Shown in pieces: positions 1-10,539 of a DNA stretch of 64,000 nucleotides. Source of the stretch: Nocardia caishijiensis NBRC 108228 (GTDB lineage Bacteria > Actinomycetota > Actinomycetes > Mycobacteriales > Mycobacteriaceae); the NCBI RefSeq assembly GCF_001612825.1, contig NZ_BDBE01000039.1, forward strand, positions 124,001 through 188,000, read 5' to 3'. A program made the position numbers and the translations under genes. Every line of letters starts with the position of its first letter. Position 1 is the first letter of the stretch. The notes beneath the pieces were generated by a model. The model made no database searches. It saw only the letters and a program-made list of their open reading frames with translations, and had not been told where the DNA came from.

Positions 1-76
1 AGCGGACGCCGGGGATCTCGAGATCCTCGAGCAGCCATGCCAGTCGGTTGGTGCTATCGGCTACCGGTGTGCTCAT
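1..76 (-). CDS. Roadblock/LC7-domain protein (CvnB-like), N-terminal part only
   Basis: The gene starts at an ATG on the minus strand and runs off the left window edge, leaving 25 codons. The visible N-terminus (MSTPVADSTNRLAWLLEDLE) matches the start of the full roadblock protein at 47671-48102 (MSTSLTDSTNRLAWLLDDLE). A good ribosome binding site (GGAAGGA) lies upstream, and the start sits inside the end of the sensor gene, with 23 bp of overlap, so the two are translationally coupled. Roadblock proteins of this family act with small GTPases next to sensor-like ATPases. The genes that would follow lie outside the window. Confidence 0.85.
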   Translation of the reverse strand, partial: MSTPVADSTNRLAWLLEDLEIPGVR

Positions 77-1442
77 CGGCTGTTCCTTCCGTGGATCGCT
101 CGGCCGCAGCGGCACGACCGCTGCGGGAACCGCTGTGCCAGGCAGCGGCGAGGTCGGGGCGAGCCTGCCCCACTTCCGTGGTCACCCCCGCCGAATCCGG
201 GGCGACCGGGCGGCGGCGCCGCTTGGGCAGCCCACCGCTGGTGATTTCGTGTACGGCCGCTCGGGGGCCGTCGGTCTCGACGGGGTCGGCCACGGGCACC
301 GGGATGTGCGCGGGCGCGGCCAGTTCGGGCTCAGGGATTCTCGGCGCCTCTCCGCTCACCAGCAGCGCCGACGGCACATAGACCATCGCGCGCATGCCGC
401 CGTAGATATTGGGACCGTCGACGTGCACGGAGAAGCCGTAACGCCGTGCCAGCGCGGCGATACCGGGGAAACCGACTTTGGGGGCCGGTCCCAGGTCGTG
501 GATGTCGACGGAGCGTTCGCCGCTGAGGACCAGTCGCGCGTCCTCCAGCTGTTCGGGGCTCATCCGCATGCCCGCGTCGTCGACGATGATCGTGACGCCG
601 TGGTGGCCTTCCTGGAAGCCGACTTCGACGAACGAAGAGGGCGGCGAGTACCGCAGCGCGTTGTCGAGCAGGGTGGCCAGGGTGTGCACGAGCGGCTCGA
701 CGGCGCGGCTGATGACGATGCGCTCGGATTGGGCCGCGTGGACGCGGAGGAATTCACGCACTCGCCCGGTGGCGCCGCCCGCGACATCGGTGAGCGACTG
801 CTGCGGCCAGCGACGACCAGGCAGACCACCGGAGACGATCACGTAGGACTGCGCCTGCCGGATCATCTGCTGCACGGTGTGGTCGATGCGAGTGAGGGTC
901 TCGTAGACGGCGTCGTCACGGTGTTCGCGCAGTGCGGTACTCACCACCTGACCGAGGTCGGTGCCGAGGCTGACGACCGAGGTGCCGAACGAGCGCACCG
1001 CCGCGCTGGTCGCCGCACGGGAGGAAGCCTGCAGTTCGGTGCGGGTCTCCTCGCGGGCGGCCTGGACCTCGGCGGCGCGGCGTTGCTCGCCGTAGCGCTC
1101 GACCATGGCCCTGGTCTCCTCGGCGACCACGCGCAGGTCGTCGGCGTGCCCGGTCGCGATCGTCTGCAGCGACTGGCCGAGCGGCGCGTCGCGCAGTTCG
1201 GCGGGCAGTTCCACCGCGACCGACGGAATGTCGTGTCGCCGTACGGCATCGGTGATGGCGGGCAGGGTGATCTGGGCGAGGTGATGCACCGCGGCCTCAC
1301 ACAGTTCGCGCTCCCGCTTGGCGCTGTCGGCGCGTGCTCGTTGTTTACGCTCGTTGTGCATGGCGAGCACAGCCACGGCGATGGCCGCGAGGACCACCAG
1401 GGCTCCGATGATGAGCGACAGCACCGCGATTCCGGAGTTCAT
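54..1442 (-). CDS. Sensor-like histidine kinase / GHKL ATP-binding protein (CvnA-like)
   Basis: This is a 462-residue membrane-anchored GHKL ATPase of the kind that begins actinobacterial conservons. One transmembrane helix lies at about residues 5-27 (IAVLSLIIGALVVLAAIAV), followed by a charged coiled-coil-like stretch, an H-box-like segment (RIDHTVQQM), an N box (LLDNALRYSPP), a G1-type box (VDDAGMRM) and an Ala/Pro-rich tail. I chose the ATG at 1442 rather than the upstream in-frame start because AAAGAACAG precedes it and because the paralogue at 46277 starts at the equivalent point. The two proteins are closely similar along their length. It overlaps the roadblock gene that follows. The signal it senses is unknown. 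Confidence 0.88.
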   Translation of the reverse strand: MNSGIAVLSLIIGALVVLAAIAVAVLAMHNERKQRARADSAKRERELCEAAVHHLAQITLPAITDAVRRHDIPSVAVELPAELRDAPLGQSLQTIATGHADDLRVVAEETRAMVERYGEQRRAAEVQAAREETRTELQASSRAATSAAVRSFGTSVVSLGTDLGQVVSTALREHRDDAVYETLTRIDHTVQQMIRQAQSYVIVSGGLPGRRWPQQSLTDVAGGATGRVREFLRVHAAQSERIVISRAVEPLVHTLATLLDNALRYSPPSSFVEVGFQEGHHGVTIIVDDAGMRMSPEQLEDARLVLSGERSVDIHDLGPAPKVGFPGIAALARRYGFSVHVDGPNIYGGMRAMVYVPSALLVSGEAPRIPEPELAAPAHIPVPVADPVETDGPRAAVHEITSGGLPKRRRRPVAPDSAGVTTEVGQARPDLAAAWHSGSRSGRAAAAERSTEGTADEHTGSR

Positions 1443-1563
1443 CTGTTCTTTCGTCGTCGTTCCACCCGGGCAGTCGCCCTCGACCCGGACCGCGCGGTTA
1501 CCCGATACGCGACCCCTGCTTCCAGCGACCCGCACACATTAGCAGCACTGTGACCGTTTCGAT

Positions 1564-1579
1564 ATGGAACGTCCTGTCA
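1564..1579. promoter_or_regulatory. 16-bp element shared with the promoter region of the paralogous sensor operon
   Basis: Between the divergent sensor gene and the SRPBCC gene, the sequence ATGGAACGTCCTGTCA occurs. At 46022-46037, upstream of the paralogous sensor gene, ATGGAACTTCGTGTCA matches it at 14 of 16 positions. The orientation relative to the sensor gene differs between the two loci. This may be a regulator site inherited with the duplicated operon. Nothing else is evident in the 242-bp gap. Confidence 0.35.
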
Positions 1580-1684
1580 GACATCGGATTTGCCGCCGAC
1601 CTTCCTGTTCAGCCGTCGACGGACCGTCCTCCGCGTACCCCACGCGGTCGCCGCGGAACCGGGGGTACCGGATACTATCCCGGC

Positions 1685-2116
1685 GTGGCCAAACTGAAGT
1701 TGAGTATCGATGTCCCCCTCGCGCCGGACAAGGCGTGGGAGCACGCCTCCGACCTGGAGCACCTCGGTGACTGGCTGGCCATGCACGAGGCGTGGCGCGG
1801 CACGGTTCCCGAGGAACTCACCGAGGGAACGGTGCTCATCGGCGTGGCGCGAGTGAAGGGGTTCCGCAACAAGGTCACCTGGACGGTGCGTACCGCCCGG
1901 CCGCCGCACAAGCTCGCGCTGACCGGCGCCGGGGTCGGTGGGACCAAGTTCGGTATCGATCTGACCGTGCGGCCGAAGGGTGACGGTTCGGCGGTCGACC
2001 TGACCGTCGAGCTGGGTGGCGCACCGCTGTTCGGCCCGATCGGCTCCACCGTCGCCAAGGCGCTGCGCGGTGATTTCGAGCGATCGCTCGCGACCTTCGT
2101 GCGGCTCTACGGCTGA
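1685..2116 (+). CDS. SRPBCC-family protein, Rv0910-like
   Basis: The 143-residue product opens with VAKLKLSIDVPLAPDKAWEH, the pattern of the START/Bet v1-like (SRPBCC) ligand-binding fold. From memory it closely resembles M. tuberculosis Rv0910, which has been proposed as a toxin paired with Rv0909. The GTG at 1685 is preferred because the protein then begins at the conserved AKL..SIDVP segment; residues encoded further upstream look like non-coding sequence. No antitoxin-like partner gene is adjacent, so a toxin role is not supported here and lipid or hydrophobic ligand binding is equally possible. Its 3' end overlaps the convergent aldolase gene by 10 bp. Confidence 0.75.
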   Translation: MAKLKLSIDVPLAPDKAWEHASDLEHLGDWLAMHEAWRGTVPEELTEGTVLIGVARVKGFRNKVTWTVRTARPPHKLALTGAGVGGTKFGIDLTVRPKGDGSAVDLTVELGGAPLFGPIGSTVAKALRGDFERSLATFVRLYG

Positions 2117-2988
2117 GTTCCGGCCGCCGACAGCGCCGCCGCCACCGACTCCGGCGCGGCGGGCAGCAACGGCAGCCGCACCGCGGCGCTGGGGATCTCG
2201 CCTCGGGCGGCGAGGACACCCTTGATGACGGTGGGGTTCGGCTCGGCGAACAGCGCGGCACCGAGCGCGTCGAGCCGGTTGCCCACCGCGCGGCCACGCG
2301 CGAGATCGCCCGTCCCCCAGGCGCGCACGAGTTCGGCATACCCACCGGGCGCGACATTGGCCGCCGCCAGGATCGCGCCGTCGGCACCGAGTGCCAGCAG
2401 CGGCGAGGCGAACCGATCGTCACCGGCCAGCACGGTGGTTCGGTCCCCCACGGTCGCCAGCAATTCCACGGTGGCATCGGTGATGCCGCCGACGGCGTGC
2501 TTGAAACCGGCGATGTTCGCGATGGTGGTGAGCCGGATCAGGGTGGCCGCGCCGAGCGGGCGCGCGGTCCGGTACGGCACGTCGTAGACGAGGATCGGCG
2601 CGGGGCTCGCGGCGGCGAGCTCGGTGAAGTGCGCGATCACACCCGCCTCGCTCGGCCGGACGTAATAGGGCACCACCGACAGCACCGCCGCCGCCGACGG
2701 CGGCACGGCGGCCACCGCGTGAGCGGCGTCGACGGTGGCGTTGCCGCCCGCACACACGATCAACGGCGCGTCCCGTTCGACACACACCGCGGCGCAGATG
2801 TCGAGCACCTCGGCGCGTTCGGTGGATGTCAGCGCCGACGGTTCGGCCGTCGTGCCGAGCGCGACGAGCCCGGTGGCACCGGCGTCGAGAACCGCGTGCG
2901 CGTGCGTGCGCAGCGCGTCGGGCGCGAGGGCACCGTCGGCGGTGAAGGGGGTGACGAGGGGGACGAACAGGCCGTGCAGCGATGTCAT
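2107..2988 (-). CDS. Dihydrodipicolinate synthase/N-acetylneuraminate lyase-family aldolase
   Basis: This 293-residue class I aldolase belongs to the DapA/NanA family. Landmarks are LGTTAEPSALT (variant of the GTTGE substrate loop), VYDVPYRTA (family Tyr, usually YNxPxRT) and IAGFKHAVGG with the Schiff-base lysine. The ATG at 2988 begins the canonical LHGLFVPLVTPF strand. The changed GTTGE loop and the setting beside a LysR regulator and an uptake cluster argue against lysine biosynthesis and for a catabolic 2-keto acid aldolase or dehydratase. It diverges from the LysR gene with a 70-bp gap that holds a large dyad. Confidence 0.85.
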   Translation of the reverse strand: MTSLHGLFVPLVTPFTADGALAPDALRTHAHAVLDAGATGLVALGTTAEPSALTSTERAEVLDICAAVCVERDAPLIVCAGGNATVDAAHAVAAVPPSAAAVLSVVPYYVRPSEAGVIAHFTELAAASPAPILVYDVPYRTARPLGAATLIRLTTIANIAGFKHAVGGITDATVELLATVGDRTTVLAGDDRFASPLLALGADGAILAAANVAPGGYAELVRAWGTGDLARGRAVGNRLDALGAALFAEPNPTVIKGVLAARGEIPSAAVRLPLLPAAPESVAAALSAAGTQP

Positions 2989-3035
2989 GACTCCATCGTC
3001 GGGCCCGATGATCGTAAGGTCCAGTTCACATTGAT

Positions 3036-3070
3036 GACGTCGAGCATAAGCTGAACTGATGCTCGATGTC
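3036..3070. promoter_or_regulatory. Inverted repeat overlapping the LysR start codon, candidate LysR operator
   Basis: GACGTCGAGCAT at 3036-3047 and ATGCTCGATGTC at 3059-3070 form 12-bp arms with one mismatched pair and an 11-bp spacer. The right arm includes the lysR start codon. A second inverted repeat, CAGTTCA at 3022-3028 and TGAACTG at 3052-3058, is interleaved with it. The arrangement suits an autoregulatory LysR site controlling both divergent genes. Confidence 0.5.
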
Positions 3071-3961
3071 CGCAAACTCCGCCTGCTGCGCGAACTCGCC
3101 CGTCGCGGCACCATCGCGGCGGTCGCCGAAGCGCTCAGCTACACACCGTCGGCGGTGTCCCAACAGCTCAGCGCGCTCGAGAAGGACGCGGGCGTGGCGC
3201 TGCTCGAGCGGTCGGGTCGCCGGGTGACGCTCACCCCCTCGGCCCACCTGCTGGTCGGTCACACCGAGACCGTGCTCGCCGCCCTCGAACGCGCCGACGC
3301 CGAATTGGCCGGTGCGCGGACCGCGTTGGTCGGCACGCTGCGTATCGGCGCGTTCCCCACCGCCGCGCGCACCTTGCTGTCGCCCGCTCTGGTGGCACTG
3401 AGCACCGAACACCCCCACCTGGAACTGACCGTCACCGAGATCGACCCCGCCGGGGTGCCCGACGCCCTGCGCGCGGGCACCCTCGACATCGCGCTCACCC
3501 ACGACTACGACCTGGTGCCCGCCGACCGCGACCGCGCGTTGCACACCGAACCCCTGCACTCCGAAACGGTCTATCTCGCCACCAGGGCCGCAGTGCCCGC
3601 CGACAACCCGTTGCGCGCCCATCGCGACTCCCCCTGGATCGCGGGCACTCCTGGCACGCTGTGCCACACGATGACGATCCGTGCCTGTCAGGCAACGGGC
3701 TTCACGCCACGGGTTCGTCATCACGCCGACGATTTCGACACGGTGCTCGCCCTGGTGGCCGCCGGGGCAGGCATCGCGATCATCCCCGGTCTGGCGCTGT
3801 ACGCACCGCCGGAGCATCTCGTTCTCACGCCATTGTCGATGCGTCGGCACACCCATCTCGCCTACCGTGACGGCACCGGCGACCATCCGGCCGTCCGTGC
3901 GGCACGCAGTGCCCTCCACGACGCGGCCGCCGGTCGCCACGCACCCGCGCGCGGTGCCTGA
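3059..3961 (+). CDS. LysR-family transcriptional regulator
   Basis: The 300-residue protein has the family's N-terminal winged helix (LRLLRELARRGTIAAVAEAL, then SAVSQQLSALEKDAGVALLER) at about residues 5-60 and a periplasmic-binding-protein-like effector domain from about residue 90. It is divergent from the DapA-like gene, the usual position for a LysR regulator of a neighbouring catabolic enzyme. The ATG lies inside a long inverted repeat, consistent with autoregulation. The gene ends one base before the convergent GntR gene. The effector cannot be read from the sequence; the aldolase substrate or product is the simplest guess. Confidence 0.9.
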   Translation: MLDVRKLRLLRELARRGTIAAVAEALSYTPSAVSQQLSALEKDAGVALLERSGRRVTLTPSAHLLVGHTETVLAALERADAELAGARTALVGTLRIGAFPTAARTLLSPALVALSTEHPHLELTVTEIDPAGVPDALRAGTLDIALTHDYDLVPADRDRALHTEPLHSETVYLATRAAVPADNPLRAHRDSPWIAGTPGTLCHTMTIRACQATGFTPRVRHHADDFDTVLALVAAGAGIAIIPGLALYAPPEHLVLTPLSMRRHTHLAYRDGTGDHPAVRAARSALHDAAAGRHAPARGA

Positions 3962-4681
3962 TCACGCCGATCTGTCCCGATTGGTGGCGCGCTGACGGGT
4001 GCGGGTTGCGCTGACCGGGTCGATGGCGGGCGTCGCCCACTGCTCGGCCAGGGCCAGGCTCGGTTCACGGCCGGACGCCACATGGCGATGGGCGATGTCG
4101 GCCGCGGTGTGCGGGTCGTTGGCCGCGATGGCGGCGTAGAGCGCTTCGTGTTCGTCACATTGGGTGCCCGGGTCGCGCTCCCTGGTGAGATGGAACAGCC
4201 ACCGCACGCGAGACTCCAAGGGCCGCAACAGCGATTGCAGCAACGGGTTGCCGGAGATCTCCACGATGAGCGCGTGGAATCCGGCGTTGGCCGCCGCGAT
4301 GGCGGCCTGTTCGCCGCGTTCGGTGGCCGCGCGGGCGGCCGTGAGCTGCGCGCGCAGGGCGGTGAGGTCGGCCGACTCGGCCCGTTCGGCGGCCAGCCGG
4401 GCCGCCAGCACCTCGAGGCTCTCGCGCACGTCGAACAGATCGCGCACGTCGGCGACCGTGAACGGGGCGACGATGGCGCCCTGCCGAGGCACGATCACCA
4501 CCAGCCCCTCGCGCTCGAGCAGATGCAGCGCCTCGCGCAGCGGGATCCGGGAGATGTCGAGTTCGGTGGCGAGATCACGTTCGACCAACCGCTGTCCCGG
4601 ACTCAACCGCAGATCGATGATCCGATCCCGCAGTTCCTCATATGCCTGATCCCGCAGCGATTTCCGCACCGGTTGCGCCAC
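3962..4681 (-). CDS. GntR-family regulator, FadR/FCD subfamily
   Basis: This 239-residue regulator has a GntR winged helix at about residues 8-70 (YEELRDRIIDLRLSPGQRL, then DISRIPLREALHLLEREGLV) and an all-helical FCD effector domain from about residue 80 with FHALIVEISGNPLL and HEALYAAI. The last two supply histidines that commonly bind a metal and a carboxylate effector. It diverges from the BMP-type transporter operon; the 158-bp gap holds an 18-bp palindrome with a GTATAC core typical of the subfamily (4794-4811). It therefore probably represses the transporter operon until a pathway metabolite binds. Confidence 0.9.
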   Translation of the reverse strand: MAQPVRKSLRDQAYEELRDRIIDLRLSPGQRLVERDLATELDISRIPLREALHLLEREGLVVIVPRQGAIVAPFTVADVRDLFDVRESLEVLAARLAAERAESADLTALRAQLTAARAATERGEQAAIAAANAGFHALIVEISGNPLLQSLLRPLESRVRWLFHLTRERDPGTQCDEHEALYAAIAANDPHTAADIAHRHVASGREPSLALAEQWATPAIDPVSATRTRQRATNRDRSA

Positions 4682-4793
4682 CGCACCATCCCTTCCGCCC
4701 CTGTTCGCACTCCACGGTAGTCGCGTGGCCGCCGGGCGACCGATTCTTACTTCTCGGTAATCCGGCCGTCACGCGCGGACCGCACGCTGACAC

Positions 4794-4811
4794 TTAACGG
4801 TATACCGCTAA
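4794..4811. promoter_or_regulatory. Candidate GntR/FCD operator
   Basis: TTAACGGTATACCGCTAA is an 18-bp near-perfect palindrome with one mismatched pair; the inner ten bases CGGTATACCG are perfect. FCD-type GntR regulators commonly bind short palindromes with a GTATAC or GTnnnAC core. The site lies 28 bp upstream of the substrate-binding-protein start and 112 bp from the divergent GntR start, so one dimer could control both. Confidence 0.6.
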
Positions 4812-4839
4812 GGCGGTTCGTTCGATCCAGGAGTACCCC

Positions 4840-5831
4840 GTGCACAAGTCCACCAGGCGCGCGATCGCCTTCGGCTCCGCCGCCCTCACCGCCGCCGCCC
4901 TGCTGTCGGCCTGCGGATCCGCCGACACCGCCGCCGCGGGCGGCAAGCTGAAGGTCGGCGTGTTCTTCCCCGGTTCGCTGTCGGACACCGGCTTCATGCA
5001 GTCGGGGTATCTCGGCTATCAGCGCATCGCCGACGCCCTCGGCGAGAAGGTCGAACTGAGCAAGGTCGAACAGGTCGCCGCCGCGGATTACCAGCAGGCG
5101 CTGGTCCGCTTCGCCTCGACCAACGACCTGGTCATCTCACTCGGCGGCCAGACCGACGCCGATGTGCGCAAGGTGGCGCCGCAGTTCCCGAACGTGAAGT
5201 TCGTCGAGATCGGTGGGCCCGCCGACGCGAAGCCGATGGCCAATCTGGCCTACTACGACCCGCAACAGGCCGAGGCGGAGTTCCTCAGCGGCGCGGTGTC
5301 GGCGGTGGGCTCGAAAACCGGCGCGGTGGCCTTCGTCGGCGGCGTGGAGCTGCCCGCGATCGTCAACGCCGCCACTGCCTTCGGCAACGGCGCGCGGTTC
5401 GCGAAGCCGGATGTCGAGGTACTCACCCCGCAATACCTCGGCGATTTCAACGACCCGGCCAAAGCCAAACAGGCCGCGCTCGCCGACTACGGTGCGGGCG
5501 CGGGCACGCTTGGCCAGATCGTGAACCTGGGCAAGGCGGGTCTGGAACAGGCCGCGGCCCAAGCGGGTGCCACGGTGGTGGGCGGCCCGATCCCCGGCGA
5601 CTGCACCAACCCCGTGTACCTGGGTTACGTGCACACCGACATCGGCGCCGAGGTCGAGTACGCGGTGAAGGCCGTCCTGGACAACTCGTGGAAGGCCGAG
5701 AATGTGCGGTTCGGGCTCACCTCGCCCAACGACGGCACCGATTTCGTCCTGTGCGGCAAGGACGCCGCGGTCGCCGACGCACTCGCCGAGGCGAAAACGG
5801 CGCTTGCCACCGGCGCGGTGAAGCCGTACTG

Positions 5832-5832
<1 letters not shown>
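4840..5832 (+). CDS. BMP-family ABC transporter substrate-binding lipoprotein
   Basis: The 330-residue product has a lipoprotein signal peptide with lipobox LLSAC (lipidated Cys25) and then the basic membrane protein/PnrA fold: KVGVFFPGSLSDTGFMQSGY, DLVISLGGQTDADVRKVAPQ, and the central AYYDPQQAEAEFLSGA strand-helix. BMP proteins mostly bind nucleosides. The start is a GTG with AGGAG 7 bp upstream. The stop overlaps the ATPase start, and the operon continues with an ATPase and two permeases. A palindromic operator lies just upstream. Confidence 0.9.
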
Positions 5833-7483
<1,651 letters not shown>

Positions 7484-7487
<4 letters not shown>

Positions 7488-8608
7488 GCGGTCGAGCCCC
7501 GGAGGCGGCGGATCTGCGTCGCTTGGCCCATCACCCGATCGTTGTCGCCCTCGCTGCCATGCTCGCCGCAGGCGTGGCCGGTCTGGCCCTGGCCGCCGTC
7601 GCGGGCGCCGCCCCCGCCGCGACGATGACCGCGCTGTGGGACGGCATGTTCGGGACCGACTACGCGATCGGTGCCTCGCTCAACGTCGCCGCCACCCTGA
7701 TGCTGGTGGCCGTCGGCTTCACCATCGCCCACCGCGCGGGGCTGGTCAATGTCGGTGGCGAGGGACAGATCTGCGCCGGTGGCATCGCCGCCACCGCGAT
7801 CGGCACCACCCTCACCGACGCACCCGCCGCGATCACCCTGCCCGCGGTGCTGATCGGTGCGGCCGCCGCGGGGTGGCTGTGGGCCGCGATCGCGGCGTAT
7901 CTGCGGGTCGCGCGCGGCACCAGCGAGATCATCACCACGCTGCTGCTCAACTTCGTCGGCCTGGCACTGGTGCTGCTGGTGGTGCACGAGCCCGCGCTGC
8001 TGCGTCAGCCGGTGACCTCTTCGGAGACGCTGCCGCAGTCCGAGCCGCTCACCGCGGCCGCGCAGCTGCCGCTACTCGGCATCGAACGCTCCCCCGCGAC
8101 CATCGCGCTGTGGATCGCCGTCATCGCCGCCTGCGGCACGGCGATCCTGCTGCGGCACACGGCACTCGGTACCCGGCTGCGCGCGGTCGGGCTCAATCCC
8201 GACGCGGCGGCCAGGCTCGGGGTGCCGGTGCGGCGGTCGCGCTTTCTGAGTCTCTCGGCGGCGGGTGCGTTCGCGGGTCTCGCAGGCGGGTTGCTGGTGG
8301 CCACGGCGCCGTTCGTGCTGGCCGAGGGGTTCTCCTCCGGGTACGGATTCTCCGGGCTCGTCGTCGGTTTGCTGGCGCGCGGCTCCCTGGCCGCCGTGGT
8401 CGCGGTGTCGCTGGTGCTCGGATTCCTCGTCTCCGGCGGGATCAATCTGCAGCTGGCCGCGAACGTGCCCGCCTCGACCGTCTCGATCGTGGAGTCACTG
8501 ATGATCGTCTTCATCGCTGGAGCCGCCCTCTGGACCCGCCGGACGCGCAAACCCGCTGCGCCCCAACCTGTTTCCGACACCACTGAACCGGCAGGAGCGC
8601 CGCGATGA
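7484..8608 (+). CDS. ABC transporter permease 1 (branched-chain/nucleoside permease family)
   Basis: The 374-residue multispanning protein belongs to the BPD_transp_2 family. It has many hydrophobic helices and conserved elements GLVNVGGEGQICAGG, GTSEIITTLLLNFVG and ALGTRLRAVGLNPDAARLG-like segments. The C-terminus is a short hydrophilic tail after the last helix. It overlaps the ATPase at the 5' end and the second permease at the 3' end by 4 bp each, so the permeases are co-translated and probably form a heterodimer. Confidence 0.9.
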
Positions 8609-9531
8609 GCCTCGATACGGTCACCGACATCGCCACCAGCGGAATCGGCTTCACCCTCCCCATCCTCGTCGCGGCGAGCGGTGAGCTGATCAGCGAGCGT
8701 GCGGGCGTGCTGAACCTGAGCCTCGAGGCGATGATGCTCACCGGCGCGTTCGCGGGCGTGCTCGGGGCCGTCGCCACCGGTTCACCCGTCCTCGGCGCGG
8801 CCACCGCCGTGCTCGCCGCCCTGATCTTCGGTGTGCTGCAGGCCGTCTGGAGTATCGGCCTGCGTGCCGACCAGATCGTCGTCGGCATCGCGAGCAACGC
8901 ACTCGCGCTCGGTGCGACCACCTACGGTGCCCGCCTGCTGCTCGCCGACGGCAAGGGCCACCGCGTGCCGGGCTTCGACGCACTGAGACTTCCTGTGCTG
9001 CACCGAATCCCGGTCGTCGGTCCGGCACTGTTCGGCCAGACCGCCCTCGGCTACCTGTGCCTCGCGGTCGTCGCCGTCCTGGCGTTCGTGTTCTCCCGGC
9101 GCACCAAGGTCGGCCTGGTGATCGACGCGATCGGTGAGGACGCCGTCGCCGCCGACCGCACCGGACTGCCGGTGCGGGCCGTCCGCTACGGCTGTGTGTT
9201 GCTGGCCGCGTTCGCCGCGGGCCTCGGCGGTGCCCAGCTGGCGCTGTCGGAGGTGCATTCGTTCAGCGACAACATGACCGGTGGCATCGGATACCTGGCC
9301 GTGGTCGCGGTGATCGCGGGCCGCTGGCGGGCGCTCGGCGTCATCTGGGCGTCGGTGTTCTTCGGCATCGCCCAGGCGTTGCAGTTCGCGTTGCCCGCGC
9401 TCGGCGTCGACGTGCCGTTCGCACTGCTGGTGATGCTGCCGTACCTGATCGCGATCGTCGCCGTCAGCGGTGTGGTCGGCAACAGCCGGGCCCCACGCGA
9501 CCTCACCGTCGCCTTCGCCCGAACCTCCTGA
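8605..9531 (+). CDS. ABC transporter permease 2 (branched-chain/nucleoside permease family)
   Basis: The 308-residue inner-membrane protein is the partner permease. It carries ERAGVLNLSLEAMMLTGAFAG, the counterpart of the conserved EAA-like region, then RADQIVVGIASNALALG and a row of hydrophobic helices to the C-terminus. In this transporter class the second permease is usually shorter than the first, as here. It starts with ATGA overlapping permease 1 and is followed after 27 bp by the cyclodeaminase-like gene. Confidence 0.9.
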   Translation: MSLDTVTDIATSGIGFTLPILVAASGELISERAGVLNLSLEAMMLTGAFAGVLGAVATGSPVLGAATAVLAALIFGVLQAVWSIGLRADQIVVGIASNALALGATTYGARLLLADGKGHRVPGFDALRLPVLHRIPVVGPALFGQTALGYLCLAVVAVLAFVFSRRTKVGLVIDAIGEDAVAADRTGLPVRAVRYGCVLLAAFAAGLGGAQLALSEVHSFSDNMTGGIGYLAVVAVIAGRWRALGVIWASVFFGIAQALQFALPALGVDVPFALLVMLPYLIAIVAVSGVVGNSRAPRDLTVAFARTS

Positions 9532-9558
9532 CCCGCCCCGCTTCTCGAGGAGCCTTCG

Positions 9559-10539
9559 ATGACTCTGATCCTGTCGCACACCGATGTGGCCGCCCTGATC
9601 GACCGCGCGGACGTGCTCGCCGCCGTCGAACGCGCCCACGCCGACCTAGCCCTCGGTACCGCCGTGGTCCCCGCCCCGCCCGCGGTGAGCCTCGACGGCA
9701 CCGCCTTCGTTCCGATGGTCGCCGCCGCCGGGTCCGCCGGGGCGGCCGCCGTGAAACTGCTCGCCGACCTGCCCGCCAATCAGGCGCGTGGGCTACCGGT
9801 GCAGCGCTCGGTGATCCTGGTGACCTCCGCGTCGGACGGTGGCTGCGAGGCGCTGATCGACGGTCGGCTCGTCACCGCCGTGCGCACCGCGGCCGCCAGC
9901 GCGGTGGCGACCAGATACCTGGCCCGACCGGCGAGTTCGGTCCTCGGCTTGATCGGCGCCGGTGCGCTGGCGGTCGAACACACCCGTGCCGTGGCCCGGG
10001 TGCGCGACATCGAGACCGTCCTGGTCTGGTCGCGATCCGCCGCCACGGTCGAGCGGTTCCGCACCGCTGTGGCCGACCTGGGGGTCGCGGTGCGGGCGAT
10101 GCCGTCACCGGAGTCGGTGACCCGGGCCGCCGACGTGCTGTGCACCCTCACACCGTCGCGGGAACCGATCGTGCGCGGCGCCTGGTTCGGCGAGGGTCTG
10201 CACGTGAACGCGGTCGGCGCGCCGCCGCGCGCCGATCACCGCGAGGTCGACGGGGAGGCCATGCGCCGGGCGCGCGTGATCGTAGACTCGCGAGGGACAA
10301 CGCTCAGCAAGTCGGGCGACACGCTGCTGGCCCTCGCCGACGGCGCGATCACCGAAGCCGAGGTGAGTACCGAACTGGGCCAGGTGATCCTCGGCCGGGC
10401 CACCGGCCGGGTCGGTGACCACGACATCACCCTGTTCAACTCGGTCGGTATCGGCCTGCAGGACCTGGTCACCGCCCGCCTGCTCATCGACAAGGCCCGT
10501 GCCGAAGGCCGGGGAACGGAAGTGGAGCTCAGCGCATGA
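9559..10539 (+). CDS. Ornithine cyclodeaminase/mu-crystallin-family protein
   Basis: This 326-residue NAD(P)-dependent enzyme contains the Rossmann motif LGLIGAGALAVEHTRAVARV and the family's C-terminal GIGLQDLVTARLL helix. Family members include ornithine cyclodeaminases, alanine dehydrogenases and imine reductases, so the exact reaction is open. It lies 27 bp after the transporter permease with a ribosome site (GAGGAG) and overlaps the deaminase gene by 4 bp. It should therefore act on something imported by the transporter or made from it. Confidence 0.85.
   Translation: MTLILSHTDVAALIDRADVLAAVERAHADLALGTAVVPAPPAVSLDGTAFVPMVAAAGSAGAAAVKLLADLPANQARGLPVQRSVILVTSASDGGCEALIDGRLVTAVRTAAASAVATRYLARPASSVLGLIGAGALAVEHTRAVARVRDIETVLVWSRSAATVERFRTAVADLGVAVRAMPSPESVTRAADVLCTLTPSREPIVRGAWFGEGLHVNAVGAPPRADHREVDGEAMRRARVIVDSRGTTLSKSGDTLLALADGAITEAEVSTELGQVILGRATGRVGDHDITLFNSVGIGLQDLVTARLLIDKARAEGRGTEVELSA

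Noticed and set aside
48..1553. Long plus-strand open frame (501 codons) over the sensor gene
   Set aside because: It is the antisense shadow of a gene with clear domain motifs; high GC content keeps such frames open, and its translation shows no domain.
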